Source of the DNA: Pseudomonas sp. DG56-2
GTDB taxonomy: Bacteria > Pseudomonadota > Gammaproteobacteria > Pseudomonadales > Pseudomonadaceae
Assembly: GCF_004803755.1 (NCBI RefSeq)
Contig: NZ_CP032311.1
Location: forward strand, 4,108,501-4,172,500
Length of the DNA: 64,000 nucleotides
Direction: 5' to 3'
Part shown: positions 63,939-64,000 of the stretch, in pieces
Numbering within the stretch: the stretch's first letter is position 1
How the letters are laid out: each line of letters opens with the position of its first letter
Made by a program: the position numbers and the translations under genes
The notes under the pieces: model-generated
Told to the model about the DNA's origin: nothing
Seen by the model: the letters and a program-made list of their open reading frames with translations, nothing else
Database searches by the model: none

Positions 63939-64000
63939 GCGGCCCACTGCCCCAAATTGAGTTCACGGTAACCGGACGGCTTGCGCGCCAGGGTGTGGTG
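63935..64000 (-). CDS. ccmA: Heme exporter ATP-binding protein CcmA (3' end only)
   Basis: Only the last 21 residues ([21 protein letters not shown]) are in the window. The assignment rests on operon order, on the overlap of its TGA with the ccmB start, and on the LTTHH-like ending common to CcmA. The rest lies beyond base 64000. Confidence 0.8.
   Translation of the reverse strand, partial: HHTLARKPSGYRELNLGQWAA

Overview
The window is a stretch of a Pseudomonas chromosome, most likely from the P. putida group. The evidence is gene order and protein similarity recognised by eye: dnaX-ligA-zipA-smc-xdhAB, then guaD-aqpZ-purine/ureide genes, then gcl-hyi-glxR-ttuD-pykF, then a ccm operon. Several P. 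putida-style REP hairpins also carry the pattern GGGGCAAGCCCGCTCCCAC. No rRNA, tRNA, CRISPR array, prophage or insertion sequence with a transposase was found. The only RNA gene recognised is the signal recognition particle RNA (ffs, minus strand).

Layout. 1-4.3 kb: the 5' end of dnaX, a periplasmic binding protein, a divergent MerR regulator/DUF2938 membrane protein pair with a textbook 19-bp-spacer MerR promoter, and a small AT-richer island beside ffs. The island holds a decayed type VI effector-like gene, an intact membrane immunity-like gene and two ~155-bp direct repeats. 4.4-13.4 kb: zinc-ribbon metallopeptidase, ligA, zipA, smc and a GntR regulator, all on the minus strand. 13.5-31.5 kb: purine catabolism. 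This comprises xanthine dehydrogenase xdhABC, guanine deaminase, aquaporin, a second GntR regulator, an AzgA-type purine permease, uraH, puuE, uraD, allA, the cytochrome-fused urate oxidase puuD, a urate/xanthine permease and two tandem Tsx-like outer membrane channels. 31.6-33.8 kb: DUF808 protein, TetR regulator, GlcG/HbpS-like protein. 34.0-40.5 kb: the glyoxylate-to-pyruvate route gcl, hyi, glxR, ttuD (probably glycerate 2-kinase), pykF, followed by a urea transporter.

Together the 13-41 kb block can take guanine or hypoxanthine through xanthine, urate, 5-hydroxyisourate, OHCU and allantoin to ureides. It then takes glyoxylate through tartronate semialdehyde and glycerate to phosphoglycerate and pyruvate, with urea crossing by its own channel. 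Two recurring palindromes appear to tie the block together. TTGTNNACAA occurs in pairs in three divergent intergenic regions. TGACC-N5-(G/A)TCA occurs before xdhA and before the purine permease. No allantoicase gene lies between uraD and allA, where I recall one in P. aeruginosa and P. putida KT2440.

41.5-57.6 kb is a mixed housekeeping/accessory stretch. It holds a voltage-gated ion channel with a C-terminal zinc ribbon, an orphan sulfate-binding protein, a large MscS channel, a DUF2946/TonB receptor/PepSY metal-uptake set, a methyltransferase, two regulator/EamA exporter pairs, a histidine phosphatase, an FKBP, a GFA-family protein, a 2-hydroxyacid dehydrogenase and a lipoprotein. 57.6-64 kb is the cytochrome c maturation operon, read on the minus strand from ccmA (only its 3' end is present) to ccmI.
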